The translations under genes and the position numbers were made by a program. Source: Sorex araneus (lineage: Eukaryota; Chordata; Mammalia; Eulipotyphla; Soricidae). Taken from it: a stretch of 64,000 nucleotides of DNA. Under the pieces are notes generated by a model. That model ran no database searches. It worked only from the letters and a program-made list of their open reading frames with translations, and was not told the origin of the DNA. The DNA lies in NCBI RefSeq assembly GCF_027595985.1, contig NC_073306.1:100537426-100601425 (forward strand), in the 5' to 3' direction. Shown piece after piece: positions 23,144 through 36,168 of the stretch. How positions within the stretch are numbered: position 1 is the stretch's first letter; every line of letters begins with the position of its first letter.

Positions 23144-25761
23144 TAGGGAGAAAAAGTCATTGCTTTTGCTTTCCTCTTGCTAATCTCATTATCTCATTTT
23201 TAAATTCAAGGGTGCTACTAATGGGATGGGGTTCTCAGGCTACACTCAGTTATGCAGATTGTTGCCTTGGAAGGTTATTACCCTCCCGGCAACTTCTCCA
23301 GGACTCTGTTCATTCGTGAGTTCACCTTAGCCCCAGAAGTTCCATAAACTCAAGCAAAATGTAATGCCAGTAACATCACATTTGACTTAAACATTTAGAA
23401 CCCTGTGGGGTAAGTGAAAGCAGCGGCGCTTCCCAGGTAAAGGAAAGTCCCCTTCAGCATCCTGGCTCTATAAAAATTGTGTCACTGGGAACAGAAAAGG
23501 AAAAAAAAGAACATTCTCTCATTTTTTAACTTTAGCCGGATGTTATTTGCTCCAAGCAGGAGTCCACAGCTCACAAGCTTAGAAATTTGTGCATATTCAG
23601 AGCAACTTCTTCCCATGTTTCTTCATTTTGAAGGGTAGTTGGTAAAAAATAAGCTGGACTTCTTGCAAACATTAGAGTTCACTCTGTCGGCATTTCTAGC
23701 ACTGACATTCTCAAGATTATCTTCTTCTTTCCATTCTTAAATCTCTTGATCCTCCTGGCCTCTATACTGGAAAGTTTACTGTGAAAAGCTTAGACATAAT
23801 AGTAATAGTTATTACTATTATAGTAACACAACATGAATAGTAACACAAACTCATAATATACAAGCTCGCTTATCCACCACTTAAGACAATTGAGTTACTT
23901 TCTCCCCAACTGGTTTTCTCTCTCTGTACCCATATTCCTCTTCACTATGTCCTAATGACTTATTTTAAAGCACACTCAAAATATATCATTCTGTCTGTAA
24001 ATATTTTTACAGGTCTCTAAAAGATACAGATGCCTTAGAAATATTTTTATTGCACATGTCAGAAAGAGGCTGGTTATATCCAGTCATATGTCAATACGAA
24101 GTAGAAAAACAATAGCAAAGGAAGATTAAAGAGATTTAGGAATTCCCATGACGTCAGGTGTTAGTCCACCTTCGACCTACATCTATTGCTGCCTGAAGTT
24201 CTGCCTTGCCCAGAAATATCTATTTGCCTCTTAGGCAACCATCTCCTGTCTTCAAGACTCCTGCAGAGCAAGCCTGTGATTTCATGAGGAATTCTGCTCC
24301 CGGGACATGAAACACCCTGGAGAACTGTGATAAACCTCGACACCTCCTCAGGTGTATTTCTGTCTCTGCACATTCTAGTAGCATCTTTATTCCAGAATCT
24401 TGATACTTCTCACAAATCTTGGACCCAGGACTGAGCCCAATGGCTCAGAGAAATAACCACTGGCTTGAATACAAACTTTTTTCAAAAGGAGTAAGTATTC
24501 ATAATAATATCATAGTGAGAAAAACAAATTAGCAGCATTCCTTTGGTAGCAACTAGCCAGGGAAGATTTGCTCATTTTCCCTTTGATTCAAACATCCCTG
24601 GTCTCTCAAGTGCTTGACTGAGTATAGAGCAAGGTAAGTGTCTGCCTCTGAGAGCCCTACCTTGAAACATGTAGACAAATGGAGGTTCCCCACCATTCGC
24701 AGGCACCCCCTTCTTTAACTCCTAGAGTCCCAACTTGGGGACTCTCACAGTCCCAAAGGATTTGTGGCAGCTGCCAAACACAGCTGCTCTGGGATTTCTC
24801 CCTTCTGTGAAATCCGCCCCCAGAGATATACCCTCTTCATTCCCATGTTTCTTTTCTACCAAGTGGCAGACTGTGCAGTCAGTTGCTGGCTTTGCCACTT
24901 AAGAGTGTGCTTCTGAGCTCATCAGCTCAGCCTTATGAGTCTCAAGTCCAGAGTCCACACAAGACGCAGGGGTCCAGGACCCGGGGTAGGCAGCTAGCCC
25001 AGTCTTGATGGCTTACAAACAAGTAACCAAGGGGAAACGATCACCCAGTTGGGAAAGTGAACACTCCAGCAGGGCCACTGCTTCTAGGGAATGAGCTTCT
25101 ACACATTCTTCAATCCCTTCCCCTGCCCCATGCTGGCTGGATACTGATGAGGGAGAGGACACAGAGGCAGATTTGGGCAGGAAGCTGATGGGTTTGCCTA
25201 AGGACTAACCCTCGTGCTCCTAAGATGAGCATACCCTGGACCAAACACAAGTGGTCCAGGTCTGGCACTTGACACATGGGCTTCTCCTAGAGCTGCTGCC
25301 TCAGCTGTTTTGAGATTCCTGACGGGAGGGCAATCTCTTGCAAGTAACCTCTTATCTTTTGCCAAGTCTACATCTAAACTTATTCTGAACATGCAACTGA
25401 ACTTGGGTTTTGAGCACCCCCCTCCAAATAATTCTCTCTCCCCACTTTCACTACTACCTTGGTGATGGGGGCCTATAAAGATGAGCCTTTTGACATAGAA
25501 GACTTTCTGACTTCCACACATAGTTCTAGAGCTGGCCCCCAAGTTGCTGTAAGAGCTGATCTTCCAATTTCATTTTGTAAGCTGACAAACACAGATACCA
25601 CTGAAAGTTAAATTATAAAAACTTGCGATTAAAAAATTTAATGGCAAAGATAATCAATACACTAATGGCCCACAATTTCACAACATTTTACTATTACTAA
25701 GCTATTCGTTATTTGTTATTAAGGTTAATCAAATAGTTGAATCATTTAAAAATGGTTAGTG
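23144..25761. other. Longest unique-looking intergenic stretch
   Basis: Apart from one MIR fragment near 24900, I see no repeats, exons or RNA genes in 2.6 kb. It could hold regulatory DNA for CCDC6 or its neighbour, but the sequence alone does not show it. Confidence 0.5.
24868..24955 (+). repeat. MIR fragment
   Basis: GTTGCTGGCTTTGCCACTTA followed by GAGCTCATCAGCTCAGCCTT resembles the MIR core region. Confidence 0.5.
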
Positions 25762-25935
25762 CAGGGCCTGAGTCCAGAGTAAGGCACTTACCTTGCACGC
25801 AGCCAGCCTAGATTCTATTCCTGGCACCTCCTATGGTTTCCCCGAGCACCATTTGGAGAAATTTCCTAAGTGCAGAGCCAGGAGTAACCCCTGAGCATCA
25901 CTGGGTATAGCCCCCAAACAATCTCCCCTAAGGCC
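25762..25935 (+). mobile_element. SOR-type SINE, older
   Basis: Diverged head, CTTGCACGCAGCCAGCC, GTGCAGAGCCAGGAGTAACC and CATCACTGGGTATAGCCCCC. Confidence 0.8.
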
Positions 25936-26008
25936 CCCCAAAATGGCTAATTCATTTCTCAATTCCAAGATCAGGGATTTTACATTGTCATCTTAAAATC
26001 CACCACAG

Positions 26009-26189
26009 GAGGCTAGTGATATAGTATAGCATGTAAAAACTCTTGCCTTGATTGAGGTTGACCAGGGTTTGGTCCCCAGTATCCCAATTGGTCCCCCAAG
26101 CATTGTCAGGAGTGATCCCTGAGTTCAGAGCCAGGAGTAAGCCATGAGTATCACCAAGTGTGGCTCCCAAACCGAAAAAAAAAAAATCA
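26009..26189 (+). mobile_element. SOR-type SINE, older
   Basis: GGAGGCTAGTGATATAGTAT head, GGTTTGGTCCCCAGTATCCC, CAGAGCCAGGAGTAAGCC and a run of A at the end. Confidence 0.85.
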
Positions 26190-26378
26190 ATAGCATGGGA
26201 AAGTATACTACAAAAAATTGTCAAGCAGAACAAATCAGAGCTTATTGTCTGAGATCAGCCAATTATTAGCAACACTTAGCAATATTCCTCCAATTCTGGA
26301 GCTGTGGACACAATCCACAAATCATCCTGGTGAAACTCTAAATGTTGAGCTGAGGAGTGCTAGGGACAATTTAGATGG

Positions 26379-26630
26379 CAGCACTGTAGCATTGTTGTCC
26401 CATTGTTCATCAATTTGCTCGAGCGGGCACCAGTAACATCTCCATTTCAAGACTTGTTGTTACTGTTTTTGGCATATAGAATATGCCCCAGGTAGCTTGC
26501 CAGGCTCTGCTGTATGGGTGGAATCCTCTCGGGAGCTTGCCAGGCTCCCCAGAGAGGGCTGGAGGAATCAAACCTGGGTTGGCTGCATTGCAAAGAAAAC
26601 GCCTTACCCGCTGTGCTATTGCTCCAGTCC
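26379..26630 (-). mobile_element. Long SOR-related SINE with target duplication
   Basis: Reverse copy, 252 bp, flanked by perfect ATTTAGATGG at 26369-26378 and 26631-26640. Its 3' end (low side) is a GCACTGTAGCATTG repeat, not an A tail. Confidence 0.93.
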
Positions 26631-27192
26631 ATTTAGATGGTACCACTGGTAAAATGACCCAGGATCTCAAATCTTAGCCAACTTCCCCTGTGAGGTTCAC
26701 TACAATGATTTCCCATAGTCCCTTATGTTTTATATTAGGCTCTGAAACTGGGCTTCAATGATCACGTCTTACTCTCCCACTCCTTCATTCTTGCTCATAC
26801 ATACAAGGGCTAGACACATCAAATATCATCTCTCAAAGCCCAGAGATTCACAAACTCAAATAAGGAAGGAAAAAAAAGCCTGAAGGCCCATAGTTCATCA
26901 TCTGGGTATTGGCCAGGGTGACACTGGGCTTCTGAAGAAGGGCACATGTTCTCTGCTCAGGGGCACCACTCGATACTGCCTGTCCCCAGCAGACTGTGCT
27001 ATGGATTGACGAGGCTCTCCTGCAATGTTTAAAAACAAAATTAGGTATCTGAATTCTTATTATTGTAAAGATGCTGGCGATCATACCCAAGGCCTCAGAT
27101 ATGCAAGGTAAGTGTTCTACCACAAACCCATCTCCCGGTCAGGGTCTGGATGTTTTGAAGTAAAACTGGTTATTTTACCTTAAGAAAGATTT

Positions 27193-27364
27193 GGGACTGG
27201 AGTGATAGCACAGCAGGTAGGGTGTTTGCCTTGCATGCGGCCGACCCGTGTTCGATTCCCAGCATCCCATATGGTCGGTCCCCTGAGCACCGCCAGGGGT
27301 AATTCCTGAGTGCAGAGTCAGGAGTGACCCCTGTGCATTGCCGGGTATGACCCAAAAAAGAAAA
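27193..27364 (+). mobile_element. SOR SINE with target duplication
   Basis: Complete copy with GGTTCGATTCC-like B box, a 4-bp GGTC duplication in the body and an A-rich tail. AAGAAAGATTT at 27182-27192 and 27365-27375. Confidence 0.94.
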
Positions 27365-27986
27365 AAGAAAGATTTTTTAAAATGTTTAATTATAACTAGA
27401 TGAGGCTAGCATTGTGTTAACATTGGGGCAACCACTTTGTATCATGACACTGTGGAAGTTGAAGGTGTACTATGTCCTATCAATTATTTCTCAACAAAGC
27501 TGGAAAAAGGGGGCAGAGAAACACCTTCACCACCTTTGAAGAAGTGTTATTCTTTTCACAAACAGGATAAACCAAATAAAGTCACTGTGGACAACTTAGT
27601 ATGATGCATCACACCCCATGGTACAATGATTCCACCAGGAACGTACAGGCATCTGGCTAATGTCCCTTAACAAACAGGACCAGTCACCCTAAAAGGCTAC
27701 CCCCTACTTTGGAGGAAAACTTAGGCACAATCCAAACAAATTTTTAATGCAAGTCATTCTCCTCAGGGATACCTTTGATCACCAGGAAAAGGAACTGGTG
27801 AATCCAAGTTTGAGTCCTCATAGCCTCTGTAGTGCATTGAATTATTTCTGAGGAGAGCCTGTGGAACTGATCTCCTGCTGTCTTCGATGTTCGAAGTATC
27901 AACAGAGCCTTTGCTGGTCTGATTTTTTCCACCTCACTGTTTCCTGAAATCACCTTCTGGGTTAGCTCCTTCAAGAAACCCAGTTG

Positions 27987-28148
27987 CAGGATGAAGAGAT
28001 AGTACAGAAGTAAGGTGCTTGCCTTGCACAGAGCTGGCCTGGGATCAATCCCCAGCATCTCATGTGGCACCCAACGCACAACCAGCAGTGAACCCAAAGT
28101 GCAGAGCCAGCAATAAGCCCTGAATAAAGTCAACTGTCACCACGCCCC
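27987..28148 (+). mobile_element. SOR-type SINE, older
   Basis: GATGAAGAGATAGTACAGAA head, CTTGCCTTGCACAGAGCTGG, CCCCAGCATCTCATGTGGCA body. Confidence 0.78.
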
Positions 28149-28439
28149 ACCCTGCCACATTTCCTCACCAAAGAGCAACCCACTTGCACTGATGCTCTTA
28201 CCTCCAGATTTTCATTATACCCTTCTGTCCCAAATACTCTCCTCTCCACCTAAATGGAGATCTCCCATTTGTGCAAGAACTCTGCTGTGTTCTTTAGCTC
28301 TTTCTTTGAGCAGTGGGCTGCTACAGCCATTTCCCCAATAGCAAATGAACACACTTGGGAACTGTAACAGAAGTGAAGGATATGCAGTATCCTGTTGTAT
28401 TCTACAATGTCTGACTTAACTCGGATTTAATTAAAATTG

Positions 28440-28515
28440 TATTTGTAGGAGTTCAGGGATGTGACTCAGCAGTTTAGTACTTACCTGGCACAAGGCCCTG
28501 AGGTCTACATCCAGC
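28440..28515 (+). repeat. tRNA-derived SINE head, unclassified
   Basis: GATGTGACTCAGCAGTTTAG and TTACCTGGCACAAGGCCCTG have a tRNA-SINE layout but do not follow SOR further down. A GA-rich simple repeat (28530-28586) follows. Confidence 0.4.
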
Positions 28516-28529
28516 ACCATCCTCCCAGG

Positions 28530-28586
28530 GGGAGGAGAGAGGAGAGAGGAGAGAGAGACAGAGACAGGGACAGAGACAGAGAGAGA
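28530..28586 (+). repeat. GA-rich simple repeat
   Basis: GGAGAGA and CAGAGA units, imperfect. Confidence 0.9.
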
Positions 28587-28611
28587 ACAAATTCCAGACC
28601 AAATTGACAGT

Positions 28612-28697
28612 TCAAAGGGTTGGAGCACATGCTTTGCAGGTGGGAGCCCCAAGTTTGATGCTGCCACTCCCAGAGCACTGTCAGAGTGCCCCTCCCC
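28612..28697 (+). repeat. SOR-type SINE fragment
   Basis: GGGTTGGAGCACATGCTTTG to CCCAGAGCACTGTCAGAGTG is a shortened, diverged copy. Confidence 0.5.
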
Positions 28698-28754
28698 GGG
28701 AATATTTGTAGAAAGAGCATCAGAAAGTTATGCTGCAATATGAATGCTCACCTG

Positions 28755-28860
28755 ATCATGACTATTCTCATTCCTACTTTACAGATGAGGAAACTAAAGC
28801 TCAAACTGGACTTAGACCAGACTGAAGCCCGTAGGACACCCTGTCCAGCTCCTGGTTACC
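28755..28860 (-). repeat. MIR fragment
   Basis: TACTTTACAGATGAGGAAAC and TAAAGCTCA are the reverse of the MIR TTTCCTCATCTGTAAAATGG segment. Confidence 0.65.
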
Positions 28861-28869
28861 TTATGCCTT

Positions 28870-29936
28870 GATACTTTGTGCCTAGAAAGAGAATGATAAC
28901 TTGGGGGTGGTGAGTCAGTCTCTGAGGTTAGTAATTTCCCAAGCGTGGTTTCCACTTTATAGTAAAACTATTCCTGGAGGAGAGCAAGGTGGGGGAAAAG
29001 GTCAATTAACTTTAACTTAAAAATCAGGAGTTGCCATTTTCAAGGTCCTAAGGGCCAAACCAAAAAAGCACCAAATCAACTCAAAAGACTTTCTGGCACA
29101 TTGTTTAAAATTTCACTACTGCATATATTTTGTCTTTCCCTTTTCTCATGCTCACATTTCCCTTTGTCTCTAGAACACATAAAGCATGTTTCTAATTGTT
29201 TATACCTTCTTGTCCACTTATTCTATAATGTCTTTCACTTCTGAGTCTGGCTTTACCACTTTAAGATGAAAAAATGGGTTTAAAGTTTCACCAAGTCCAT
29301 AGTACAGTAGAAAAAGGGATCTTTAGAAAAAGATCTAAATATATTTAGTCCAGTATCACTTGATGTAATATGGAAATGGGAGTGAAAGACCTAACAGATA
29401 ACTTGAAGGGACAGGAATTCAATATCTCATGTCAACATGAACATCACAAACACCATAATTTACTATGCACATATTCTCCAATTCCTAGAGACTGTTTAAA
29501 AAAAACTGGTCTCAGATCAATTACTGAATACAACTATTTTCACAGTTAAAAAAATTAATGGCTTGTATTTTAAAGAAAGCAAGGAACCAAATTTATGAAT
29601 AAGTTTACATAAATACAAAGTTCTAAAGCTGTTTCAATTTTAGGAGCACAATGTGGGCACATACTCTAAAGATTTTTTTTTTTAAGCACACAATTAAATT
29701 TTACTTCTTGTTAAAGTACTTTAACCCCAGTTTTCTTCAAAGGCCACTTACAATAGTATGACTAACGCCATTATGTTAGAGATTAGAAAGTCAATGCTGA
29801 AAGATTTGACTGACTTCAGAGTATATGGTAACGTTATGTAAACATATTCATTAAGTGACAACTAATCCCTAGCTGCATTTCAATTTGCCAAACTAGCAAT
29901 CAAATTAAACTCATTTTATTATCTAACGGTTAAGAC
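28870..29936. other. Unannotated AT-rich stretch
   Basis: No repeat or coding signature recognised. Confidence 0.55.
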
Positions 29937-29952
29937 AGAATTTTGATTAGCC

Positions 29953-30142
29953 TGGAGCTGGAGTGATAGCACAGAGGGGAAGGTTGTTTGCCTTGCATGC
30001 GGCCAAACTGGGTTCGAATCCCAGCATCCCATATGGTCCCCTGAGCACCGCCAGTAGTAATTCCTCAGTGAAGAGCCAGGAGTAACCCCTGTGCATCGCC
30101 GGGTGTGACCCAAAAATAAAAAATTAAAAAATAAAATTAAAA
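29953..30142 (+). mobile_element. SOR SINE with 16-bp target duplication
   Basis: Complete copy with GGTTCGAATCC B box and a long A/T tail. AGAATTTTGATTAGCC is present exactly at 29937-29952 and 30143-30158. Confidence 0.96.
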
Positions 30143-30158
30143 AGAATTTTGATTAGCC

Positions 30159-31134
30159 AGATTAGTCTATAGTTGCTTAAGATTTATTTAGCACTCATAG
30201 TGAAAAAGGTCAAGGATTTAGTTTGCACTCAAAATGGTACAGTTAATTTCTTAAAGTCTATGATCATGAGAAAATTCTGATCAAGTTCTATGCTTTCTCC
30301 CACTAGATTCCAATTGCTAGGGGTTCACTAAAATGCAACAGACAAACCAACCCCCTCCCATACAATCACCTATAAAAGAACACCCCAAATATTAGTTTCT
30401 TCCTAAATGAATAATGTGGAAGGGACTAGTGTACAGCTTTCTGCGACCCTTACTGGAAACTTTCATTTCAATTTATTCGTTTAAGCAAAGTTTCTAGAAA
30501 GTGCTTTTTTATAAATATGAAACTAGAGTTGCAGAGATTATTTAGCCTGGTGAGAGAATACTCAACTCTAAAGTGAATAGAAAATATTAGGTTTAACGGT
30601 GAAGAAATACAATAACGATGAATTTTAATGGTTAAAAAAAAAAAGCTTACCGAGTTGAAGAGAAATTCCAACAAGCTGATGGCACACTTTACTTGTGGGA
30701 GGCTTCCGTTCCATCCCACATGGTCCATGGAGTGCAAAGCCTCCCAGGACCACCAGGTATGGCCACCCCACCACCAAAAAGTTCTTCCTGAATATGTCTG
30801 TGATGAGTATGACTTTCCTTTGCATAATCTCTTAGGTTTGCAGGATCAAATCAAAATATGAAACAAGTGAACGGTACACAAATCATAAGTGTACAGGTCA
30901 CACGTTTTCAAGAACAAGCTATCCAGGTAACCAGCAGCTTGATTAAATAAAAAAAAAAATACCAATAGTACCCAACTTTGTATTTCCTCCTTTTGAGTTT
31001 TTTGAGTTTACTTTCTGGAGTAGTCAAACATTCACAATCCAGGTTAGATGTCTATCAGAAGTAATAAGAGAAAAACATTCATTTCCTGACTGAGAGACCA
31101 GAAAGGGAAACATGAAATTTAAGAGTCCAGAGAT
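30159..31134. other. Flank just downstream of the CCDC6 poly(A) site
   Basis: Mostly unique. A weak SOR-like 3' half (CATCCCACATGGTCC to CCACCAGGTATGGCC) may lie at 30713-30770. Confidence 0.5.
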
Positions 31135-31152
31135 ACATTTTAAAAAATTATC

Positions 31153-31158
31153 TTTATT
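31153..31158 (-). terminator. CCDC6: Probable distal poly(A) signal of CCDC6 (AATAAA)
   Basis: TTTATT on the plus strand reads AATAAA on the gene strand. It lies about 4.05 kb past the stop, near the lower edge of the repeat-free block. Cleavage would be expected near 31130-31140, followed by a T-rich stretch. No later signal before the next repeat looks better placed. Confidence 0.6.
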
Positions 31159-33765
31159 TAGGTTTTTGATTCAGCACATGTATCAAAGACTAATCAACAT
31201 AAAGTAAGTAAGACATTAATTGGAAGTCTTACATCTCTCTAAACTCTGACCAAGAATGTCAAGATTGCCACTATTACCAGAACTCCAACCTAGTCAAGCT
31301 GTAGACAAACTACCATGAACAAACATACAGTGTGCAGGGGCAAGACATGCTAGCACATGGCTCTCCTCTTCTTTTGTTGATGTCCTTCCATCTGACAGTC
31401 CACTTTTGCTTTCCGTCCTAATGTCCAAACAGAGTTCAAAGGCCGCTCAGGGTCAACCTGATCAAATCCTCTTCCGGAGGAACGCATTCTTAAAGTGTTG
31501 TGCCTGCAACTTTGTTTTTGCCAGGATGAAGTTCAGATCGAGATGTAGAGCACAATCTAGATGATGGTGCAGACTAAGTCAAGAATTAAAGTTGAGCAGG
31601 AACCAGAGTTAAGGCATGAATGCACACACGCACACATGCACACACACAGCACCCACGCTTTTAAGAACATAAGATTCTTCCAATTGCCTACACCAAGAGG
31701 CAACCGGAGCTTAGCAGTTAACTAACCATAACTGCAGAGCATTCTGGAAGATGCTCCCCATAATTTTAAGTTAACAGCTGTGTGTGTATGTTTCATTAAA
31801 AAAAAAAAATTAAAATAAACAACAAGGAAAAAAAAAACTCAAAACCTAAAAACCCCTTAATCTCTTATAATGGCTCTTGAGCACGGAACTCATGTAGCAG
31901 CATCAATTGCTGGCTCTTTCAATAATTTGGAAATAAAAGGTTGTTTTACTACGTATTTCTTTGGTAGTCATCACTACAAAGTTTTCAGTGTTGGTTACCT
32001 AAAAGACAGGTACTAGACAGAAGTTCAAGTTACAGAGAAATAATTCTTCTGTATTGATAAGAAAAATATTGAGCTCTCAAAGTACACGTTACTAAGCTTT
32101 TTCCTTACTGGGCATCCTCTAGAAGCAAGGCTTCGCACAGGCAAAATTCGTGTCTACCTAACAAAGGGCGATAGATGTATTCTATTTTCCTAGGAGTGAA
32201 CAGTTAACAAAAACAACATTATCTGTTATTTCTGGTCGAATCAGTTAGAAGTCAATGACAAAGGGACAGCAGCACTTGGTGACAAAGTCACATTCTGGTC
32301 ACACACTCATTCCATGGTTGCTGGTCAACATACGAGGAGCTCAGAATTTAAAATTCCTTTCCATCAATGGAGGTGCAGATTACACTACATCTTAAATACT
32401 TCCACCATCTGCCAAATGTTGAGAATTCTGTCTAGAATGCCAGCATGCTTAATGAGAGAAAGCAGTTCAGAGCCCAGAGAGGTGTCAGGTATTAGGTAAG
32501 TCAATTTGGTTTTCTATGAAAGGCATGGTGATCTGGCAACAGAGTACTTATCCTATTAGCAGCACAGTGGTAGCCAAAGGTCTCTGTTAGCAAGACAGGA
32601 AAGAGAAACTATTGTTGCTCCCACCTGCCTCTGGGATGGCTACTGATTTTACAAAGGCCTTCTGGGAAGTCAGTCCATGGTTGTCTTGGGCAAATGGGCA
32701 ACAAGAATGAAAGTCACCGTGTTCAGCCCTCATGAAACGGAAGCCAGCTTCCCACAGGTAGGGAGCTTCTGGCCTCTATGAATTTGGGGTCTGAATCTTA
32801 TGGGTCCCTAGTGGCTAAACAAATGCCCTCGTAAATACTGCCCAAGAGTGACAGGTTCCACATGGGGTCAGAAACACTTGAAAAGGACACAAAACAGTTT
32901 AAGTTCAAAATAGTAGTGTTGGGTCTATCAATCATGAATATTCTGGAAGAGGAAATTAGATACATGTCGCAAAATGCTCTTTGAAGAAACTGGGGTTTAT
33001 TCTGAAATGAAATGCCTAGTCTTCGGGAACCAGTGCTACATTTCTGCACAAGTCTGAATGTCAAGAACCTGTCTCAAAAAGGCATTAATCTGGAACTGTT
33101 TGCTCATTCCAAGTGCTGTCTCATTCACCATATGGCAATGTTTTGAATTTTGTGCTTTCAGGAGGTAACTAAATTGACAGGAAGCAGAGGGAAGATTATA
33201 TTATGAACTTTCCCATTTGCGAACAAGACACTATCCAAAGCACTGAAGTCTATAATATCATTTAAAAAAAAAAAAGACTTTTGTAAACATATACCATATT
33301 TCTCCTATAAGAAAAACCGAGAACTGTACCATGGAGGCAAACTGTTTGCCTACTACTCTTATATTTCCTCGGAACGGCAATGTACCAGGAGGAAGAGGAG
33401 CTGTGAGCAAAATCCCCAGGCTTGATATGACCCCATCTGATCAGATTAAAAACCTAAAGCCTCAATAATTAAATGCCAAACTTCTTCCCCATATACTTGA
33501 GAACTCTACTATGATTATGCATATTATACAGACATTATAAATAAAATTATATAGACGTACAATTTCTTCCAAACATTTGAGGAGTGATGTTCTCAGTTTG
33601 GGGGTAGAAGCAGTAAGAGGTGAAAAATCCTATTGTTGCTTTTACTCAAGTTCTTAAAATGCTAGTCAAACACTATTATCCAACAAGACTTTTTTTTTCT
33701 TTCTGTAACTCTTAAATATGCATTTGAAGGCAAAAATGGAGGTTTTGATACTGTACAATATTAAA

Positions 33766-33773
33766 TATCTACA
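33766..33773 (-). promoter_or_regulatory. Pumilio response element (TGTAGATA) in the 3' UTR
   Basis: On the gene strand the octamer is TGTAGATA, which fits the PUM1/PUM2 consensus UGUANAUA exactly. It lies in an AT-rich part of the UTR about 1.4 kb after the stop. PUM binding normally promotes mRNA decay or translational repression. Motif match only. Confidence 0.4.
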
Positions 33774-34093
33774 ATGTAATGGTTCCTTATTTTTAGGAGT
33801 GTTCATTAAAAGCTAGCTATTAGAGATGGTTTGTCACAAAACATGGACTTAAAAATTACTGATAAATTAATTTTCAGTTCTCTGATTATATCCAACAGAT
33901 ACACATTCTCATCATAAAATATACATTCTCTAGTAAGTTATTTTTGTCCACAGCATATATAAATATGCAAACACAGGTGGTAAAAATCACTTTACTACCA
34001 AAGTACAAAACAGTAACTGCTGAAAAGCAAAAATAAAGATGTTGCAAGTACTAAGAGTGACTCAATGTTCCACTTCAAAGTGAAACCAAATGA

Positions 34094-34099
34094 TTTATT
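34094..34099 (-). terminator. Internal AATAAA, possible intermediate poly(A) site
   Basis: AATAAA on the gene strand about 1.1 kb after the stop, preceded by ACAAAT. Hexamer match only; use is unknown. Confidence 0.25.
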
Positions 34100-34855
34100 T
34101 GTGCTAAAGGAATGAAATCATGTATTCAGAATATACTTCTTTGTACACCGCACTTGCTTTGCTTGTAGTAAGCCATCACCAATGCTAATGTGCTACTTTC
34201 CTCTACACCTCTTTTCTGTCAAGCAATAAAGTATCTTAAGGCTATTACGCCAAGATATTCCTATATTGTTCATTTCAAATAGTACTTTCTAATAGTATTT
34301 TGCACCTTTAAAATATTTGTTCAAACTCTATTTCAGGGAACACAAAGAATGAAAAGGGGAAATAGCTGTGTTTTGTTACAATCCCAATGCTTCTGCAGCA
34401 GAAAACAAATAGCACATTCTAATCAGCCATCACAATCGCTGGTGGGTGGGAAAACATTAATCAACTCATGTCAGAGGGGGCCAGTTTGGGTAGATTAACA
34501 TTACAGATAAAGAATCACACTTTCATATACAATAATTATTCATCCCATGTATGTGGCAAAGATATAGCCATGTGATCTGTTACTTCAGGCTGTTTTACAA
34601 GAGACATGGATGTTGATATACTGAAAATAACCTATAAAAAGTGTATCTGTAGAAAGCTCTATTAAACAGTATATTGTCTTGGGCACTGATCCATCTAACT
34701 TTCCGTTTGACACTGAAAATTAGATTTTCAAAGGTTTGAATTGTAGTGCTGAATTACTGGTATATTTGTAGACACCATAGAGGTGGGTGGGTGACTAATA
34801 ACTGCTCAGTAATTTTCTGCAAATTCATGAAAAAAATATACAAAAGATTTCCCTT

Positions 34856-34861
34856 TTTATT
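34856..34861 (-). terminator. Internal AATAAA, possible proximal poly(A) site
   Basis: AATAAA on the gene strand about 345 nt after the stop codon. Use would give a short-UTR CCDC6 transcript lacking the Pumilio-type site. Hexamer match only. Confidence 0.3.
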
Positions 34862-35205
34862 TTACAAACCTAAAAGCCAGGAAAATGAAGCTCTGGGCCC
34901 AAGCAAAAATTGCACACTGCTGCTGAATTACAAATATTGAATAGCAAATGTTCCAGCCAGGGAATGGAGGATGTACATGTAGATTCAAGTAAAACACTGA
35001 TGGAAAAAGTTGTCTGTTTAGTGTTGTAGACCCACAACACTGGCTGCGTTTCCGACAAACACTTACAACACAATTAAGAGTGAAGCCTAGATAACCTCAG
35101 TGCAAATAAGTCAGATCCAAATATGCCAGGGAAGGAAGCCTTTGGCGTTGAGTAGATGGCTCCACTGTACGAGTCCCCACATGAGATTCAGACTAAGCAC
35201 ATGCA

Positions 35206-35421
<216 letters not shown>

Positions 35422-35738
35422 TCAGTCGGGGGACAGGGAGTTCATTTCTAACATTTCTGACACAGCGCAAGGGCTGAGACTGGGAACAGGCTGAGTCACA
35501 AAGACAAGAATCTGGTGACTGTCTTGTGCTCACTTGGTCTCTGAACTACTAACAAAATCATAAGTAGAGGTAATGTCAACCTGTGCACCTATGGAAAGGC
35601 TAAGAGATGTGCACTGCCCTAATTAGTGAACTGAGTCCTTTCAGTCCTAAAAGTCAAGAGAGAAAACAGCTGTCACCCTGCTCCTGCTAAAATCTTTTCT
35701 CATTTGTATGTCCCCAATTCCTTCTATAACTCAACAGT

Positions 35739-36168
35739 TAGTTTTTTTTTTTTATTAGTGAATCACCATGAGGTACAGTTATAGGCTTACAAACTTTCGT
35801 GCTTGTGTTTCAGTCATACAATGATCGAGTACCCATCCCTCCACCAGTGCCCATTTTCTACCATCAATCATCCCAGCATCCCTCCCACCACCCCTACCCC
35901 ACGCCCTCCACCCCGCCCTGCCTCTGCAGCGGGGCATTCCCTTTTGCTTCCTCTTTCCTTTTGGGTGTTGTGGTTTACAATAGAGGCATTGAGCGGCCAT
36001 CATGTTTGGTCTATAGTCTACTTTTGGCACACATCTTTCAGCCCAAATGGGCCCTCCAAACATACTTTACCTGGTGTTCCCTTCTCTATCTGAGCTGCCT
36101 TCTCCTCCAGCATGTGAGGCCGGTTTCCAAGCCGTGGAGCAGACCTCTTAGTCCTTATCTCTACAACA
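35739..36168 (-). mobile_element. LINE-1 3' UTR fragment in CCDC6 intron 8
   Basis: T run at the low end (A tail), then TTATTAGTGAATCACCATGA, TACCCATCCCTCCACCAGTG and the C-rich tract, colinear with the 3' UTR of the full copy at 3451-3917. It is in gene sense and 5'-truncated. CAACAGTT near both ends is a possible short target duplication. Confidence 0.9.

Larger units (their letters stand above)
31135..35205 (-). other. CCDC6: CCDC6 3' untranslated region
   Basis: From the stop codon to the likely poly(A) site there are about 4.07 kb with no SINE or LINE insertion, although flanking DNA carries one every 1-2 kb. The region is A/T-rich, with AATAAA-type signals, a Pumilio-type site and a short CA-rich patch near 31621-31650. 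Absence of repeats is what a constrained long 3' UTR should show, and the length fits my recollection of a roughly 4-kb CCDC6 3' UTR. The 3' limit is inferred from the signal, not from a transcript. Confidence 0.7.
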
